Shown: in pieces, positions 32,537 to 43,850 of the stretch | Layout: the number at the start of each line of letters is the position of its first letter | How positions within the stretch are numbered: position 1 is the first letter of the stretch | Source of the DNA: Pseudogymnoascus destructans | Lineage: Eukaryota; Ascomycota; Leotiomycetes; Thelebolales; Thelebolaceae | Length of the DNA stretch: 64,000 nucleotides | Direction of reading: 5' to 3' | Assembly (NCBI RefSeq): GCF_001641265.1 | Contig: NW_020167521.1 | Location: 682,001 to 746,000, forward strand | The notes under the pieces: generated by a model | What the model was told of the DNA's origin: nothing | The model's database searches: none | What the model saw: only the letters and a program-made list of their open reading frames with translations | Position numbers and translations under genes: made by a program

Positions 32537-34876
32537 ATGTTCTCGGAATGTAAGCTGCCTGCCACCCACCATTCCTCTCCCTCCTCGCCACAAACAACCT
32601 GCTAACTCCATCCACCCACAGACGCCTCTCGTTTCCTCGCCCAGTCTCAGTCTCGAATCTCCAGCTTCGTCCAACCCCCCGAAAGCGACGCCGGTTCGGT
32701 CGCCCCATCCCGCTCACGTCGCTCCTCCCGCCCTCTCGCCAGCACAGGACATGCATACGCCGGACGCTCAGCGTTGGGGAACCCATATCAAGGCGGAGGT
32801 GGGGGACAGCTGAGCGGGTTCCCGTTTGCGTCGCGGCTGTCGGCGGCGCCAGATGCGCCGCTGTTTCACAGTGCGCTGGATGAGTTCAGGGAAGAGTATG
32901 ACGAGGAGGAGAGGGAGAGGGATTTAGCGGACTTTTATGCGTTGCAGAGGTCGAGGAGGGTGGTGGGAGCGAGGATGGAGGAGAGTGAGGAGACGGAGCG
33001 GGAGGGTGGGAGTACGGTGGAGTTCAGCAGGGAGGAGGATATGGGCGTGGGGAGAGGGAGAGGTATTAAGAGTAGTTGGCATGGAGGGAGGGGGAGCGTG
33101 AGAGAGAGGGGTGCGGAACCGGAGACTCTGAGGGAGGTGCCGGAGGGAGTACGTTATGAGGAAAGCCAGAGGCGGACGAATAGCGATGCGAGCAGCAATG
33201 AGAGGGGACATATGGTGGATATCGGGCTGGAATCAGCTATCGACGATAACGATCCGCCGGACGACCTGACCTGTGAGGCTGTTGATGACTCTCCACCGGC
33301 CTTCCAGCAATTCCGCACGCCTGAGAGCGGCCCTGGGAGGATGCCGGATTCGAAGATCTTTCACGGGAATAGGGATTTGGAAGCTGCCATGATGGATAGC
33401 ACCCGGCCTCCCAGTGTTGTGTCAACGGTTCCTGCGACGATGGGACCCATGGCAATGGCTGAATTGCCAAAACACGATGTCTTCTGGGGATCACTTTACT
33501 TCATCGGACTTGCAGCGCTGTTTTCGACCTTCTTCCTCGTGTTCTTGCACACGTCGACGCCGAGCTCTAAGGTTCCGCTTGGCGATACTATATACACGGC
33601 ACTTCGGGCGTCATCTCACCTATTGGCAGTCGACACAGTCGTTGCGGTGATCATCTCACTACTTTGGCTGGCACTCCTCCGCTCGTTCGTACGACCGCTA
33701 GTCTACATTTTGGTTGTCGCAGTTCCTGTCATCCTCTTCTCCTTCTCTCTCTACCCACTCATCTCCTCCTACAAAGGAGTCGAGCACGGGACCTCTATCC
33801 AAGACCGCGCCATGCGTTGGCTCTCTTTTGTCCCCCTCTTCACTGCCATAATCTGGTCCTACACCGTCTTCCAAGGCCGACACTCCCTCCACAAAGCCGT
33901 CGGGATCCTCGAATTTTCCTCTCGCATCCTCGCCGCCAACCCCGCACTCCTCACCCTCGGCTTCGCAACCCTCGCCGCCGTCATCCTCTGGACCTGGCTT
34001 TGGCTCGCCATGTTCACCCGCGTCTTCCTCGGCGGCCACCTCGTCTCCTCCATCTTCATCATCGACTTCGCCACCTGGTGGCTCGGTGCTTTCTTCGTCC
34101 TCATGTACCTCTGGACGCTCTCCGTCCTCAGCGGACTCCAGCGTGTCGCCACCGCCGCCACAGCAAGCCAGTGGTACTTCCACCGCAACGCTGCGCCTGC
34201 CCCGTCATCGCGTGACATCGTCCTCGCGGGCCTCACGCACGCCTCAACCACCCAATTCGGCACTATCTGCCTAGCTACCCTCCTCGCGCTCGCTATCCGT
34301 CTGCCCGTTCTACTTCTTCCCCGTCGCCTCCTCGCATGCGCATCCCTCTTCGCATATAGCCTCATTCCCTCCCCCGTTGCCTCCCTCACAAACCCGCTCA
34401 CCCTCACCTACGCCGGCATCCAGTCGCAGCCTCTCGCGCCATCCGCGCGCGCCTTGAGCCACATGACATATCTCGGTCTTCAGGGCCCGACAAGCACCCT
34501 GGCGCCACGATCATTCGGAGCTAGGAACCAGGGGAACGCGCCACTACTGCCGTATCGCCTCGCGAAGCTGCTGCTGCACGCGACGCGCTGTATTATGGCT
34601 GTTTCGCTAGGATTCGGCGGCTGGGTCGCCACGGCGCGGCAGCTGGAGGTTGCGGGCAGCAATGGAGTAAGGGGCAGCGTGTACGCTTATGTTGTTGGGA
34701 TGGTAGCGGGGTTTATTGGGTGGGGTGTGCTGGGGGCGATGGAGGGGGTGTTGGCGGGGATTGTGGATGGGGCGGTTGTGTGTTGGGGGATTGAGAGGGG
34801 GACGGTGGGGGGGGGGAGGTATTGTCTTGAGGCTGGGTGGTTGTTTGGGGATGGGAGGGAGGAGGAGAGGGAGTAA
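32537..34876 (+). CDS. Choline-transporter-like (CTL/DUF580) membrane protein
   Basis: Proposed exons are 32537-32549 and 32622-34876; the 72-nt intron (GTAAGC...CAG) splits the fifth codon, giving MFSEYASRFLAQSQSRISSF and 755 aa. The first ~230 residues are charged, Ser/Arg/Glu-rich and probably disordered. From about residue 310 there are ten or so hydrophobic segments (for example LYFIGLAALFSTFFLVFLH and YAYVVGMVAGFIGWGVLGAM). Layout and the GWGVLGAMEG/GIVDGAVVCWG tail fit the CTL family of yeast Pns1 and S. pombe Ctl1, though the long N-terminus and absence of a clear homologous stretch that I can align leave the subfamily open. Located at plasma membrane or endosomes in relatives. Confidence 0.7.
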
Positions 34877-35145
34877 GATGTTGCCTGGATTTTTTGGTAT
34901 TGTTGGGAGGGGGGAGGGTCAGGTGTCGTATGCAGGGCGGGAGGGGAGTTGTATATTGAAGTCTGGAGCCTGGCGTAGAAGACGCCACGCATATGGCATT
35001 TTCGTTTGGAGATAGAGTAGAGTTTGGAGGGGAAGATTGGCATAGCTTGAGTGAATATTGACTATTGAACCTCAGATTATGGAAGTGTATAGTACAAACA
35101 AGCTGTTATATTCGGATATATCTGACCTTATATGCTGAACTTCCA
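34877..35145. other. Short gap between convergent genes
   Basis: Holds the 3' flank of the CTL-like gene and ends at the stop of the P450 pseudogene. Nothing else was seen. Confidence 0.5.
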
Positions 35146-35890
35146 TTATTTCCTCGCTGTGAGAGTAATATATAGCGGGTCCTTCTGCCACAGGATGTAC
35201 ATTTCTTGGCCCTCCCAACTCTTTTGAGTAATAGCTGGAGGTCGAAGTTCCACAACAGTCGTACGAGGATTAAGCGCATCTCAGCGTAGGCCAGGCTATC
35301 ATATGAAGTTAGCTAACATGTCGATGACGGTTTAAAAGAAAATGTTCAGATGACAGGTGTAATTTATACCTTTTACCAATGCAATTTCTTGGTCCCACCA
35401 AGAAAGATTGTAGTACATCTTTCGCATCGGATGCAAAGCGTGAGTCTCCTAGCCAGCGCTCTGGAATAAAGGAGTTCGGCTCGCGCAAATTCTTTTCGGT
35501 GTGGTAGGAGGCCCATTGATTCACTCTAATACCTCGTCCAAGACTGCAAGTAGGTATTTTAACTTTCCGACACCGATCAGAGTAATCCCTTCTTCTGTCG
35601 CAAATGCGCCCCTGATCTCACGAGCAAGCTTCTTTAATGTCTCTGGATTCTTCAGAAGGTGGTATGTCATCCCCGACAAAAGTGTAGCCGTGGTTTCAGA
35701 TCCAGCAATCATGATGGCATTTGCGATGGCTTCGATTTCTGGTACAGACATCCCCCCTTCGTCGTTATGCCTCAAGATATAAGTCATAAGAACCACGGTC
35801 CTGTACAGCACAGAAGTGCTATTAGGCCCTCGCAACAAGGCAGTGCCAATGAAGATAGCTAGAACTATACATAGAAGGTAGAACCTCACC
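35146..35890 (-). pseudogene. Cytochrome P450 pseudogene (CYP58/CYP65-like)
   Basis: On the minus strand from about 35820: VLMTYILRHNDEGGMSVPEI, then the I-helix AGSETTATLLSG (oxygen activation), up to LLAVLDEVLE at 35525; next comes a stop and then QWASYHTEKNLREPNSF, PERWLGD and the haem motif FLVGPRNCIGK. After a likely intron come LAYAEMRLILVRLLWNFDL and, in another frame, WEGQEMYILWQKDPL to the stop at 35146. The ~40 residues with the K-helix ExxR are deleted and the N-terminal half is not recognisable. Wording resembles the trichothecene/isotrichodermin hydroxylase type, but this copy cannot fold a working enzyme. Confidence 0.82.
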
Positions 35891-36376
35891 GAGATGGTGA
35901 AGAGATCCCTGTGGTAGACTATGTTGAAAAACTATGGTCCTACTCCGTATTTGATATTCTAGAGGCATCGATTTAAGGCCATTTGGTAGCGCCACCCTTA
36001 CTTGTAGATTAACGTGAGAAACGACGTTCAAATTTGATATATTCGTACCTGTATGCTGTGCCTGAAGGAACATCGGATCTCGGGTCAGGTTATGCGACTC
36101 ATGTTATAAAGTGTGGCGCAGCGGTTATTCAGACCCCGCCCCGCCACACTCACGGCGGGGTTGCGTAACTTCGATCTGGGCTGCTAGCCCAACTGGTAAC
36201 AGGATCTGTCATCAACGCCGGGTTGAGACTGTAAATATCTATCTCTGGACGACATTTTGTTATCCATCTCGAACTTTTGTCTTACTACACTGTCCATCGA
36301 TCTTTGATCGCACTACGAGCACCCCAAGAGCCCGACATGCAAGTGTAGGGTAGATAACAACCAACAAAGAGTGAAG
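35891..36376. other. Gap upstream of WWM1-like gene
   Basis: May hold unrecognisable 5' parts of the P450 pseudogene. Contains a G+C-rich hairpin at about 36133-36163 (CCCCGCC...GGCGGGG). The last ~150 bp are the presumed WWM1-like promoter. Confidence 0.4.
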
Positions 36377-37271
36377 ATGGCGGATTTCGAAGCGCCACCA
36401 GGGCCACCACCCCCAAAAGTGCCAGAGGGATGGAAAGCCCAATGGAACGACCAATATAAAGAATGGTGCGTCACCCCATCTCCCGAAACCAACATCACTA
36501 ACCCCCCACAGGTTCTTCGTCAACATCTACACCAAGAAATCCCAATGGGACAAGCCCACCGCTCCCGTCTACCCTCCCGACTCCTCCACGCCCCCCACCG
36601 GCGCACCCCCCTCCTACGGCGGCGCCACCCAACCCACCTCCGACGCGAAGGTGAACCCCTACGACACCCCCAACGCGACCAAAAGCACCGTCGACGAGGA
36701 CGCCCGTCTGGCCGCCCAGCTACAAGCTGAGGAAGACCAACGCACGCGCGGCCAGAACCCCAACTACGGCGGCGGCGCACCCGGCGGCGGATACCCCAGC
36801 AACAGCGGTAGCCCCTTTCCAGAGGAGCAGCAGCGCGGGGAGAAGAAGAAGGGCGGGTTCCTCGGCAAGCTGATGGGCGCCGCGAGCTCCAAGACCAGCG
36901 GCGGAGGCAGCCATGGATACCCGCAGCAACAGCAAGGGTATGGCCAGCAGCAGATGTACCCCCAACAAGGCTATGGACAGCAGCAGCAGATGGGGTACCC
37001 ACCACAGGGCTACGGACAGCCGCCGATGGGGTACGGACAGCAGCCGATGTATGGCCAGTATGGCGGCGGCGGGTACGGCGGGTATCCGCAGCAGCAGCAG
37101 CGGAGACAGGGAGGTGGTGGTATGGGGATGGCAGGCGGCGCGGCGTTAGGTTTGGGAGGAGGGTTGATTGGAGGCATGTTGATTGCTGATGCGATGCAGG
37201 ACCATGACCAGGATCAGTATAATCAGGGATATGAGGATGGTGGCGGTGGAGATGATGGGGGTGGTGATTAA
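36377..37271 (+). CDS. WWM1: WW-domain protein, Wwm1-like
   Basis: Proposed exons are 36377-36465 and 36512-37271 with a 46-nt intron (GTGCGT...CAG), 282 aa. Splicing completes the WW domain VPEGWKAQWNDQYKEWFFVN...SQWDKP (residues ~15-46). It is followed by a Pro-rich stretch, a charged helix (DEDARLAAQLQAEEDQRTR), a KKKGGFLGKLMGAAS motif, Gln/Tyr/Gly/Pro-rich repeats (QQGYGQQQ), and a C-terminal glycine-zipper-like GGGMGMAGGAALGLGGGLIG before an acidic end. The same WW, PQ-rich, Gly-hydrophobic order occurs in yeast Wwm1, which binds the metacaspase Mca1. Whether that holds here is inference. Confidence 0.85.
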
Positions 37272-38576
37272 GTGTGTTTGAGGCGAGGTTAGAGAGGAGG
37301 GGCGGCTGGATTATTCGTGGCTGGGAGGTTGCGTGCATTTCGATGTTTTCGTCGTTATGGTTCTGTGGCTGATTGCGCTGATGAAGTCGTAGATAGTCAC
37401 GGGGGACCGGTTTGGACTTCTTGATTAATACGAGCAATCTGTTATCTCTTCACTTACTTGTTCCCCAAAAAGTGATCCGCATACTTCCTAATCAGTGTTC
37501 CAGAGCGCAACAACCAGATTTTGCAACCGCCGTGCGGCTCGTGATAATCCTATATAAACTACTGACGGTGTCAAACAAATCGTTTCCATGCATGAACACG
37601 ATAGCCAGGGTGATCAAATGTGTGGATCGGGAAATGGCGAGGCAGCGGTTGTGATGCACGAGAGGATAACAAGATCGCCGATTACTACTATTTGCACGAT
37701 GACGGTGACAAAACTGAGAGACAGCAGTGTAGCGCGGTGATGAGAAGATGACGGCGGCAAGACGAAGGCGGCACATCGTCCTCCTGGGGCATAAATGTTT
37801 TCTTTCCGCTTGCTCCTTGCCCCCCTCCGCGAGCCTCGCCCTTTTTATAGCTCCCTCCCCTCACTCCCTCTCTCCCACTTTGTTACCCTCTCGAACTTAA
37901 TCCCCTACACTAACTACCTAGAAACACCAGCGCTGAAATCCCATGAAATTCATCCCTAAGTGAGTGATGGAATATCGTCAAATGTGCGGAGCTACGGGAC
38001 AGATCCAAATAATGGGCTCTACACTCGATTTCCAGTCGGGCTGTTCCGAGCATGTATGACGAGAAAAGCGAACAAGTTGGTTTTATATAAACCACGAAGG
38101 ACACGGAATGCAGGAGCACTTAGAAAACGGACTATCCTGACAAATAAACTGTGGTGCTGATTCAGACGAGCGTGCAAAGTTGATAAGATGGGACATGAAC
38201 GGGGGTGTAGTTACTCGTACTGCCATATTGCCCGATTCGCCAGGCTGGGGTTCACGTCCCACCAATCTTCCCTACCCCCCGGATCTCCAGCCACGCGGCT
38301 CGGAGCAAGCCAGACTGATACATAACCTACCGGCGGACATTGACCCTTGAGTGTCCGAGCACTGAGACATCTGGGGGTTTTTATAGTAGAAGGGGAAGTA
38401 GAGTCGTAGGATTGTGGGTTGGACTCATTATTCATCCTACTCCCCGGTATCACCTCATAGTCCACACGTAGTAAATCACAGCCAGTTAAGTACACAGCAC
38501 CACGCTCAATATAACACTTGTATTACACCCCTTCCCCAGTCTATAACCCCCATCCCCCACTCCCTACACAGCATCA
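37272..38576. other. Intergenic between convergent WWM1-like and EMC7 genes
   Basis: 3' flanks of both genes and about 1 kb without coding evidence. Pyrimidine-rich near 37810-37890. Short frames on both strands lack domains or plausible initiation context. Confidence 0.5.
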
Positions 38577-39442
38577 TCACCTCGTAACACCCTTCTCCAC
38601 CCCCTGTTTCTTCGACGGCGCACCCGCCAACCAAGCCGCAGCATCGAAGCTCGCTGCTCCCCCCTGCGCCGCCTGTCCGTTCAGTAGTCCGTTCATGGGG
38701 CTGCTCTTCTGGCGTTCCTCGAATTCGGCGCGGGTTTCTGGGTCCACTGGTGTTCGTTAGTATATCCTGTTTTCTACTTGCGGGGTGATGGGTGAGAGGA
38801 TGTGGGAAGGGAGGGGGGGGGGGGGGGGGGGGGGCGTACTGTTCTCCATAAGCTTCGGCATTCCGAACATCATCAACATCGCCACACCGGCCATGAGTAT
38901 CATGGGGTTCTTGAGAATCGACAATGGTGAAACTATTCCATCACAACAATTAGCACCCATCAATCAACCACACCACTCGCCAGTCCCCGGGAATAAGGCA
39001 ACTCACATCCAGTTCTCTCTGTCAAATACTGCTTCACCCCCACCGCCTTCACCTCCACAACCCGCCCCTCCCGTCCCCAAACCCCCACCTCAACAACTTC
39101 CCCCTTATTCTCCCACTCATTCCCCCTCCACGTCCCCCACGCCTTCACCACCTCCGACCCCTCCCCGTCCCCCTTCGTAATATCAACCCTCAGCGGCGCA
39201 AAAACATGCGTTGACCCCACCACATCGAGCAGATAGCTCCCCGCGCTCACATTCCGAAAATCAAAAGTACTAGACGCGCCGAGCGGGGCGGTGTAGACGT
39301 GGCCTTGCGTTGTTAGGGAGGCGGTGGTGGAGGGGGGGAGGAGGGAGGGGGTGAGGAGGGAGGGGGTGGGGGGGAGGAGGACGCGGAGGTGGAGGGCGAG
39401 GGCGAGGGGGAGGAGGGGGAGGAGGGGGAGGAAGAGGTGCAT
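38577..39442 (-). CDS. EMC7: ER membrane protein complex subunit 7 (EMC7/Sop4-like)
   Basis: EMC inserts transmembrane segments into the ER membrane; subunit 7 contributes a luminal beta-sandwich. Proposed exons are 39007-39442, 38840-38932 and 38577-38746; both introns (74 and 93 nt) are phase 1 and GT-AG, 232 aa. It begins with a signal peptide (MHLFLPLLPLLPLALALHLR), then the domain with FDFRNVSAGSYLLDVV, FAPLRVDI, RGNEWENKGE and GVKQYLTER. Exon 2 supplies the membrane helix FSPLSILKNPMILMAGVAML, and exon 3 the cytosolic tail MDPETRAEFEERQKSSPMNG with DAAAWLAG. These match the DUF2012 family end to end. Intron 2 carries a run of about 20 C (minus strand). Confidence 0.93.
38815..38834. repeat. 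Poly(G)/poly(C) tract in EMC7 intron 2
   Basis: About 20 uninterrupted G on the + strand, immediately downstream of the EMC7 intron 2 donor when read on the minus strand. Such tracts are prone to slippage and to length errors in assemblies. Confidence 0.9.
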
Positions 39443-39476
39443 TTTCGTGATGGTGATGGGTGTGGTGGTAAGTGGT

Positions 39477-39536
39477 GGGGATGCGTGGATGGGGATGCGT
39501 GGATGGGGATGCGTGGATGGGGATGCGTGGATGGGG
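39477..39536. repeat. 14-bp tandem repeat x4 upstream of EMC7
   Basis: Four perfect copies of GGGGATGCGTGGAT, starting 35 bp upstream of the EMC7 start codon, hence within its promoter or 5'UTR. Confidence 0.92.
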
Positions 39537-40777
39537 AATTTGAGGGTGTGAGGTTGATGTGGCTGGAGCTGAGCTGGTTGTTAGCGTGTGGCTAGTGGAT
39601 CTGACAGGTGTGGCTGGTGGGGACGCCGGTCCGGATTGTTCAGTGCAACGTCTCTCTGCCTACTTCTACCAACCACATGTGATATATTATTTATATCGTC
39701 GCATCCCCTCATACCTTGCAGTTGCATTTACGCTGCACATACCATCCAGCGATCTCCCATCGAACTAACTGCGCCTTGACTCCTCTACGCTCCGATAGGA
39801 CCATCATTGCCTCCCAAACGCCCCCACGCACTAGGCGAGTCACCCTGCTTCCTCTCTGCTTCCTCTGGTCCGGAGTGGGTCAGTGTGCCAGGACGTGCCA
39901 GGACGTGCCAACGCCTGGGGAGTTACGAAGCATTACATACTACAGGCACGAGTACTCTGGCAGGAACTGGAAAGTGCTGCTAATTTAGTCTCGGGCGCTG
40001 AACGACGCAGCGGCTGGTGAAGCGGCGGTTGTTGGGGATTCATGAGGAGCCGTATCGAAGTCTGCGAGTGGTTAGTTGGTGCCCTCGTTGGTCGAAGAGG
40101 CGTGTGATATCCCATAGTACCACCAGGTATGTCCTTTCCTAATCCAACCCGGTGTCGAATTCTCCGAGTAACTGATGGAGGGCTAGAAGGCGCCGAAACA
40201 GCCATCAGATCCGGACCATTCAAGGTGCCACCAATCCACAGACGCCCACCCACTGGTCTGGGCTACGCATATCTCACCTATTGCCACCACTCAGGCTTTG
40301 CCGCAAGTAACTAGGTATGTGTGTATATGCTATGCTCTCACTTTTACCCATGTGTCTCCTCAAAAACCTGAGATGGCGCGCACCCGATTGCTTGTTTCGC
40401 TGCATACCCGCGCGCCGGGTGGGTCTCCACGGCCTCTCGGTGTTGCGGAACGGATAGCATGGAAGTTTCCTCGCATACGCCTACACTATGGAGATCTGCC
40501 ATGGAGCCATCGAAGCTAAAATAATGTATGATAAGGGAGGGGTATTGCCGAGTCCGAGCTTGATATAATCATATCCATCCCGATCTTTACTCCCTCATGC
40601 AAACCACCCACTCGCAAGGGGAGAATATACACACATGTCTTCCTTCCTTCTTACATTGATCTAATGCCGCCATACTGTCTGCAAGACTGTCACTATTTCT
40701 ACCGCACTGCTCTGCGCGGTCTCAATATCTCCACCTCGGTTTCTCCGTTGTATACCTAAACGCACCACACTAACAAA
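39537..40777. other. Intergenic, divergent promoters of EMC7 and carnitine acetyltransferase
   Basis: No gene is supported. A direct repeat GTGCCAGGACGTGCCAGGACGTGCCA lies around 39885-39910 in three partial units. The segment directly before 40778 is pyrimidine-rich, as usual for fungal promoters. Confidence 0.5.
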
Positions 40778-43391
40778 ATGCCTATCGCAACGCCAGGTGT
40801 CAGACATTTCACTATGCCTAAACCACTCAACGAGAGATTGGCAGAGGGCCAACCTGCTGCGGCACCATCAAAACCAGATGCTCCAAGGCAGTACACCGAA
40901 GAGCAACGCAAGCCGCTCGCCTCTCACGCTCCTGATATTGAGCAGGGCATCACATTCGCGGCGCAGGACTCGCTACCCAAGCTCCCGATTCCCGAGCTCG
41001 AGAACTCAATCGCCAAGTACCTGGCTGCGCTGAAGCCGCTGCAGCCGCCAGGGGAGCATGCCGAGACTCAGCAGGCGGCGGAGGAGTTCCTGAAGGGGGA
41101 CGGGCCGGAACTGAATGAGAAGCTGAAGAAGTATGCGAATGGAAAGACGAGTTATATTGAGCAGTTTTGTAAGTTGTCTTGCTGTTTTTATCTAGTGCTG
41201 GGCTGATATCTCAGGGTATGATTCGTATCTGAACTATGACAACCCGGTCGTGCTCAACCTTAATCCGTTCTTCTTGCTAGAGGATGACCCGACGCCAGCT
41301 CGTAACAACCAGGTTACGAGAGCTGCATCGTTGGTTGTATCAGCGTTGTCGTTTGTGAGAGCGGTTAGGAGGGAAGAACTGCCGCCAGATACTATCAAGG
41401 GCCAGCCTTTGTGCATGTACCAGTACTCGAGGTTGTTTGGTACAGCTCGGATTCCGACTGATCACGGCTGTCACATCGGCCAGGACCCTGACTCCCAGCA
41501 CATTGTGGTACTCTGCCACGGTCAATTCTACTGGTTCGATGTTCTGGACGAGAACTCTGATCATGTGATGAGCGAGAAGGACATTGCCATCAACCTCCAA
41601 ACGATCGTCGATGATGCTCAGCAGACACCAATTCAAGAAGCCGCCAAAAGCGCTATCGGCGTCCTCAGCACCGAGAACCGCAAGGTGTGGGCTGGGCTGA
41701 GAGAAGTTCTTACCCGCGACGAGGGATCCAACAACGCCGATTGCCTTAGCATCGTAGACTCCGCCCTGTTCATCGTCTGCCTCGACTATGCCGCCCCCTC
41801 CAACGCCCCAGATCTCTGCGGAAACATGCTTTGCGGCACGTCTAAAATCGAGAAGGGCATCCAGATCGGAACCTGCACGAACCGCTGGTACGATAAACTA
41901 CAAATCATCGTCTGTGCCAACGGCTCAGCAGGTATCAACTTCGAACACACCGGTGTGGACGGCCACACCGTCCTCCGCTTCGCCTCCGACGTCTACACCG
42001 ACACCATCCTCCGCTTCGCACGAACCATCAACGGCCAAGCCCCCTCCCTCTGGGCCTCCACCTCCCCCGACCCCTCCAAGCGGGACCCAAAATCCTTCGG
42101 CCCCGTCTCCACCACCCCCCGCAAACTCGAATGGGTCATGACCTCCGAACTCAGCATCGCCGTTCGCTTCGCCGAAACTCGCCTGGCGGACCTCATCCAG
42201 CAGAACGAGTTCCAGACCCTCGACTTCGCAGCATACGGAAAGAACTTCATGACTTCCATGGGTTTCTCCCCTGACGCTTTCGTACAGATGGCGTTTCAAG
42301 CTGCGTACTATGGCCTCTACGGCCGCTCGGAATGCACATACGAGCCTGCGATGACTAAGGTATACCTCCACGGCCGCACAGAGGCCATCCGCTCCGTCAC
42401 CCCCGAGTCCCTCGCCTTCGTCCAAGAATTCTGGAGCGAGCTCAAGCCAGCACGCAAAGTCGAGGCCCTCCGCCGCGCTTGCCAGGCCCACACCGCTCAA
42501 ACACGCGAGTGCGCCAAGGCCCAGGGATGCGATAGACATCTCTACGCCCTATTCAGCGTGTGGCAGCGCGGCCTGGATGAGGATGGCGCTGAAGCTGCGT
42601 CGAGTAATGGAGATGGGTATTCCAGCCGGGGAGCGAGTAGTCCGGATCCGCTCTCTAGCCCGTCACTGAGCGCTCAGAGCGATGATGGCAAGCCCCAACG
42701 TATTCGCTCGAGTAGCTCGCCCGGCCCGAGCCCGGCGCGTCTTAACGCCCTACCGAGCTTGTTCGCGGACCACGGATGGGATAGGTTGAATAGCACTATC
42801 CTGTCGACCTCGAACTGCGGTAACCCCTCCCTTCGACACTTTGGCTTTGGCCCCACCAGCGGCGACGGATTTGGGATAGGGTATATCATCAAAGACGAGG
42901 GGATCAGTATTTGTGCATCCTCGAAGCATAGGCAGACGAAGAGGTTCGTGGATGCGCTTGAGAGCTACCTGGTCGAGATTCGCCGGATGTTGAGGGCTGT
43001 TGGGGGTCGGGATGGTAGTCCGGCGTCGAGTCGGGTGAGGGAGAGGTATAGGGGTGTTGGGGAGGGGAAGATGAAGAGGGGGAGGCCGATTAGGAGTGAG
43101 GGGGTGCCGAAGGCGGCGAGTGTGGATAGTAGGGTTGGGAGTGATGATGATGATTTGGGGGGATGTGAGTGTTCTTCCTTCTTCCTTCTTTCTTTGCTGT
43201 TCCTTGTTTGCCAGTGTTTTCTTGTGGCACACAGCTGATGATTCTTAGATGGTTTCTTTGATGCGGGTATGCTACTCCAAGCGCTGCAAGCGCGCACAGG
43301 CAGTCTTGAGAACACGGTCCTAGCTGCGGTTGAGAAAGCGATACCGAGGCGGAGGGAGGTGGGGAAGAAGCTGCGGTTGAGTGAGTATTAG
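40778..43391 (+). CDS. facC: Cytosolic carnitine O-acetyltransferase (FacC/Yat-like)
   Basis: Transfers acetyl groups between CoA and carnitine so that acetate-derived acetyl units can reach mitochondria. Proposed exons are 40778-41168, 41215-43164 and 43249-43391, introns GTAAGT...CAG and GTGAGT...TAG, 827 aa. It has the carnitine/choline acyltransferase fold: N-terminal LPKLPIPELENSIAKYL, FWYDSYLNYDNPVVLNLNPF across the first junction, MYQYSRLFGTARIP, catalytic His in INFEHTGVDGHTVLRFA, GRTEAIRSVT and FGFGPTSGDGFGIGYII. Length and the long Ser-rich insert (~42600-42730) plus the DDDDLGGYGFF tail fit the cytosolic type (A. nidulans FacC, yeast Yat2) rather than the peroxisomal/mitochondrial CAT2 type. 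No targeting peptide is visible. Confidence 0.9.
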
Positions 43392-43850
43392 ATGGATGGG
43401 ATGAAGTTTTGCACGAGATTATGGGTAGCGCGTGGGATGGATACTGGATGCATTGCGGACGAGAGCAGATTTAGGTTTGGAGTGGGTTTGATTTCGTTGG
43501 AGATGGATACACGCTCCCTTCGCGATTTTTGCATGGCATTCGTGTTTATTAGCGGTTATATTTTGTTGAATCTTGCATTTTGAATGTAGGCCGGTCTTTA
43601 GCAACAGTTGTAAATAGACAATATGATCTGGTATTCAACTCGCTGAACAAGTTCTTAGCTTGCCCTTTACATCACGTACACAGGACTGAATCTAGCTGGT
43701 GGTTTGGCCACCCTGCCCCAGGCTGTACCAGTAACCTTTTCTTTCTAGAAGGTCAGTTATGTGCATGAGGTGCTATGTTAAAATCATTTCCGCTGCTGTG
43801 AATATAGCATACCTAGTGCTTGCCCGTAATAAGATTCCAGATCGACTTAT
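43392..43850. other. 3' flank of facC-like gene, no gene seen
   Basis: Convergent gap between the acetyltransferase and the TPR pseudogene. A/T content rises; nothing is recognised. Confidence 0.5.

Noticed and set aside
36110..36190. tRNA-like A-box TGGCGCAGCGG
   Set aside because: No matching B-box at proper distance and no acceptor stem; the hairpin is a simple G+C inverted repeat.
36520..37437. 305-aa minus-strand ORF opposite the WWM1-like gene
   Set aside because: Low-complexity shadow of a spliced gene whose exon junction restores a WW domain; no independent support.
41925..42539. 204-aa minus-strand ORF opposite carnitine acetyltransferase
   Set aside because: Mirror of a conserved coding exon; composition typical of a reverse-strand shadow.
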